A stretch of DNA of 8,902 bases from an uncultured Gammaproteobacteria bacterium (GTDB lineage: Bacteria > Pseudomonadota > Gammaproteobacteria > Nitrosococcales > Methylophagaceae). Location: contig CAJXPP010000074.1 of NCBI GenBank assembly GCA_913058195.1, positions 1 through 8,902 on the forward strand. The letters run 5' to 3'. Positions 7,328 through 8,902 of the stretch are shown here, piece by piece; within the stretch, counting starts at the first letter, position 1; each line of letters begins with the position of its first letter. The notes below the pieces were generated by a model. It saw nothing but the letters and a program-made list of their open reading frames with translations. It was not told the DNA's origin and made no database searches. The position numbers and the translations under genes are program-made.

Positions 7328-7420
7328 ATAATGAGCGGTGTCATATAAGCCCTAATATTAACGTTATACCTATTATCATTGTTTATATGCAGTAATAAAT
7401 AGACATTCGAAGCTCATTAT
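7328..7420. repeat. 9-bp perfect inverted repeat enclosing 75 bp
   Basis: ATAATGAGC (7328-7336) and GCTCATTAT (7412-7420) are exact reverse complements. The right arm lies two bases past the stop codon of the minus-strand DUF2064 gene, so the repeat would fold in its 3' untranslated RNA. The 75-bp interior encodes nothing. It is too short and unmarked to call a transposable element. Confidence 0.4.
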
Positions 7421-7422
7421 TA

Positions 7423-8046
7423 TTACATTTTATTATTCTTATAAAGCTTAAAATCTTCAAATGTATCAAGGTCCCACTGCATTACAGTTTGAATGGTATT
7501 TAATGTACTTTGTTTGATTCGTTGTAGTGTTGCTGAAAATACACCAGCATGGCCCCATGTCATTTTAATAAATAATTCTGGATAGGCTTGTTTCATTCCA
7601 ATCATCACATAACCACCATCTTGTGCAGGTGAGATCACGATATCATTGCTTTGTTGTAGAGCATTGATCGCAAAATCCAGATCAGCAATGGTCAGTGATG
7701 GACAATCACAACCAATTAATAACACACGGGATGACTTTTTTAATGCTTCGTCTATGGCATGAAACATACGTTCACCGAGATCATTGCCCTGCTGCTGATG
7801 TAAAGACACATCATACTTGTCAACACAGTCTTGGTAAAAAGGATGACCCATGTCGGGACTACACCAAACTTGAATCGAGCATAATTGTGATTTAAATAGC
7901 AGGCCTAATATACGTTTTGTTAGCTCAATATGAACATCGAGAGCAGCTTGAGCTGTTAGCTCTGGCATAAGTCGTGTCTTAACAGCTCCAGCAACAGGTG
8001 CTTTGCAAAATACTAAAATGGCAGTGTCTGAATAGTTATAACTCAC
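7423..8046 (-). CDS. DUF2064 / TIGR04282-type GT-A fold transferase
   Basis: This 207-residue cytoplasmic protein has the GT-A nucleotide-binding fold of sugar and nucleotidyl transferases. Family marks are KAPVAGAVKTRL (15-26), which should hold the nucleotide phosphates; QGNDLGERM (86-94); GCDCPSL (112-118), with D114 as the likely metal ligand; PAQDGGYVMIG (140-150); and WDLDTFEDF (191-199). This family is often named arsenosugar biosynthesis glycosyltransferase because some members sit beside arsenosugar radical SAM genes. No such gene is in this window, so that role is not supported here. The start is GTG at 8046, overlapping the upstream desaturase gene by 11 bp; a stop in the same frame lies shortly upstream and no Met codon follows early. 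With no clear Shine-Dalgarno sequence, translation is probably coupled to the gene before it. The donor and acceptor are unknown. Confidence 0.88.
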   Translation of the reverse strand: MSYNYSDTAILVFCKAPVAGAVKTRLMPELTAQAALDVHIELTKRILGLLFKSQLCSIQVWCSPDMGHPFYQDCVDKYDVSLHQQQGNDLGERMFHAIDEALKKSSRVLLIGCDCPSLTIADLDFAINALQQSNDIVISPAQDGGYVMIGMKQAYPELFIKMTWGHAGVFSATLQRIKQSTLNTIQTVMQWDLDTFEDFKLYKNNKM

Positions 8047-8827
8047 GATCTGACTTTAATGGCATAACTAACAATCTGTTTAAAGCGGTATCATCCAGCT
8101 TTTGATACTCTGCTAAACCAATGGTCATATTTATATGGCCCGCCTGAGGCTGATCTATATAAGTACCAAATAAACGATCCCATATACTTAGCGAAAAACC
8201 ATAATTACTATCTGTTTCAGAACGAATAACCGAGTGATGAACTCGATGCATATCTGGTGTCACGATAAACCATCGAATAACAGCATCAACTTTTTGTGGC
8301 ATTGCGATATTGCTATGATTAAATAAGGCAGAACTACTCAGTATGACTTCAAAGATAATAACGGCAATGGGATTGGCTCCCAAAATAACAACACACGCGA
8401 CTTTATATATCATCGATAAAAAGATTTCAGCAGGATGGAACCGCACTGCTGTGGTTACATCAATATCTAAATCAGTGTGATGAATTTTGTGTAAACGCCA
8501 TAACCATGACCACTGATGGGAAGCAGTATGCTGTCCGTAGATGGCTAGATCTAGCAGTACAATGGCAATCACGGTTGATAGCCATGATGGCAAGGATACT
8601 AGGTTTAATAGGCCCCATCCCTGTTCATAAGCCACTGTAGCAGTGAAATATGCTGCGGCGCCAAGAGTGAATCGAACAAGCAAAGTATTTATAATTGATA
8701 GGCTAATATTGCTAAACCATCGCCCTTGTCTTGCATAGTTTAGTTTACGGCGTGGGGCATAAACTTCCCACAGCATCATGATAATTAATATCATTATAAA
8801 CAATGTTATTCGTAATATACCTTCCAA
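8036..8827 (-). CDS. Sterol desaturase / fatty acid hydroxylase family membrane protein
   Basis: This 263-residue integral membrane protein is of the di-iron, O2-dependent hydroxylase/desaturase superfamily acting on lipids. The histidine clusters are complete: HTASH (100-104), HKIHH (113-117), H131 in RFHPAE, NHSN around H171, and HRVHH (194-198), followed by the family's NYGFSLSIWDRLFGTY (208-223). Hydrophobic segments lie at about 5-20, 42-65, 82-97 and 142-165. The start is TTG at 8827, with AAGGA (8833-8837) five bases before it. An in-frame TGA at 8837-8839 closes the frame upstream, and the next Met (residue 12) has no ribosome site, so the gene is complete despite lying 28 bp from the adapter. 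It overlaps the DUF2064 gene by 11 bp, indicating one operon. The substrate (fatty acid, sterol-like or other lipid) cannot be told. A further upstream member may have been lost at the fragment end. Confidence 0.92.
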   Translation of the reverse strand: MEGILRITLFIMILIIMMLWEVYAPRRKLNYARQGRWFSNISLSIINTLLVRFTLGAAAYFTATVAYEQGWGLLNLVSLPSWLSTVIAIVLLDLAIYGQHTASHQWSWLWRLHKIHHTDLDIDVTTAVRFHPAEIFLSMIYKVACVVILGANPIAVIIFEVILSSSALFNHSNIAMPQKVDAVIRWFIVTPDMHRVHHSVIRSETDSNYGFSLSIWDRLFGTYIDQPQAGHINMTIGLAEYQKLDDTALNRLLVMPLKSDREL

Positions 8828-8854
8828 AATGTTCCTTCATATTTTAAGTAAAAC

Positions 8855-8902
8855 CTGTCTCTTATACACATCTCCGAGCCCACGAGACTAGGCATGATCT
8901 CG
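8855..8902 (-). other. Illumina Nextera i7-side adapter (artificial sequence)
   Basis: Not genomic. Bases 8855-8873 (CTGTCTCTTATACACATCT) are the Tn5 mosaic end, 8874-8888 (CCGAGCCCACGAGAC) the Nextera read-2 adapter, 8889-8896 (TAGGCATG) fit an i7 index, and 8897-8902 (ATCTCG) start the P7 adapter. With the adapter at 1-48 this marks the window as one complete tagmented fragment. Confidence 0.98.

Larger units (their letters stand above)
6951..7422. other. Long AT-rich non-coding gap
   Basis: About 470 bp without a credible gene. The longest start-to-stop stretches I checked are tiny (for example 7096-7143, 15 codons, without a ribosome site). It lies upstream of the methyltransferase-like gene and downstream of the DUF2064 gene. 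It holds two small perfect dyads with a shared core (6988-7004, 7123-7139), a short dyad beside the ribosome site (6965-6979), and a 9-bp inverted repeat (7328-7336 with 7412-7420). No tRNA or riboswitch is recognisable. Confidence 0.7.

Noticed and set aside
7328..7420. A miniature inverted-repeat transposable element
   Set aside because: Arms are only 9 bp, the possible TA flanks are part of the palindrome itself, and no second copy is seen in the window.
7695..7895. Forward open frame opposite the DUF2064 gene
   Set aside because: It is antisense to the conserved GCDCPSL and GNDLGERM region; no motif or start signal of its own.
7423..8046. Assigning the transferase to arsenosugar synthesis
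   Set aside because: The label comes from family naming; no arsenic methyltransferase or arsenosugar radical SAM gene is in the window.

Overview
The window is an 8.8 kb piece of bacterial chromosome (about 49-8854) with artificial sequence at both ends. Bases 1-48 and 8855-8902 are Illumina Nextera transposase/index adapters facing inward, so the natural DNA was cut at both sides during library preparation and its ends are not biological boundaries. The genomic part is AT-rich. EttA very close to the gammaproteobacterial type, a DUF1840 protein and a large GGDEF-EAL sensor point to a gammaproteobacterium, plausibly aquatic or marine. I cannot fix the genus from sequence alone.

Layout, left to right. 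(1) 49-302: short non-coding leader with a possible terminator of a cut-off upstream gene and a weak promoter. (2) 303-3581 (+): a 1092-residue membrane-bound c-di-GMP enzyme with a periplasmic sensor, PAS, GAF, intact GGDEF with I-site, intact EAL, and a C-terminal helical domain resembling a CZB zinc-sensor that has lost two of four ligands. (3) 3794-4084 (-): small DUF1840 protein, convergent with gene 1 and divergent from gene 3. (4) 4293-5951 (+): ettA, the ABC-F translational throttle, followed by a strong bidirectional terminator. (5) 6126-6950 (-): exported protein with a methyltransferase fold of the WPG(x)GWYTE type. (6) 6951-7422: about 470 bp without a gene, very AT-rich, holding two perfect 7-bp dyads with a shared core and a 9-bp inverted repeat. 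(7) 7423-8046 and 8036-8827 (-): a two-gene overlapping unit, a membrane sterol-desaturase-type di-iron enzyme (TTG start) followed by a DUF2064/TIGR04282 GT-A fold transferase (GTG start).

The genes do not form one pathway. The c-di-GMP enzyme, DUF1840, ettA and the methyltransferase each look like independent transcription units. Only the desaturase-transferase pair is clearly co-transcribed. I see no RNA gene, CRISPR array, insertion sequence or phage gene. I found no convincing new system. The points most worth a second look are the degenerate CZB-like tail of the c-di-GMP enzyme, the exported methyltransferase-like protein with its paired upstream dyads, and the overlapping desaturase-transferase pair.
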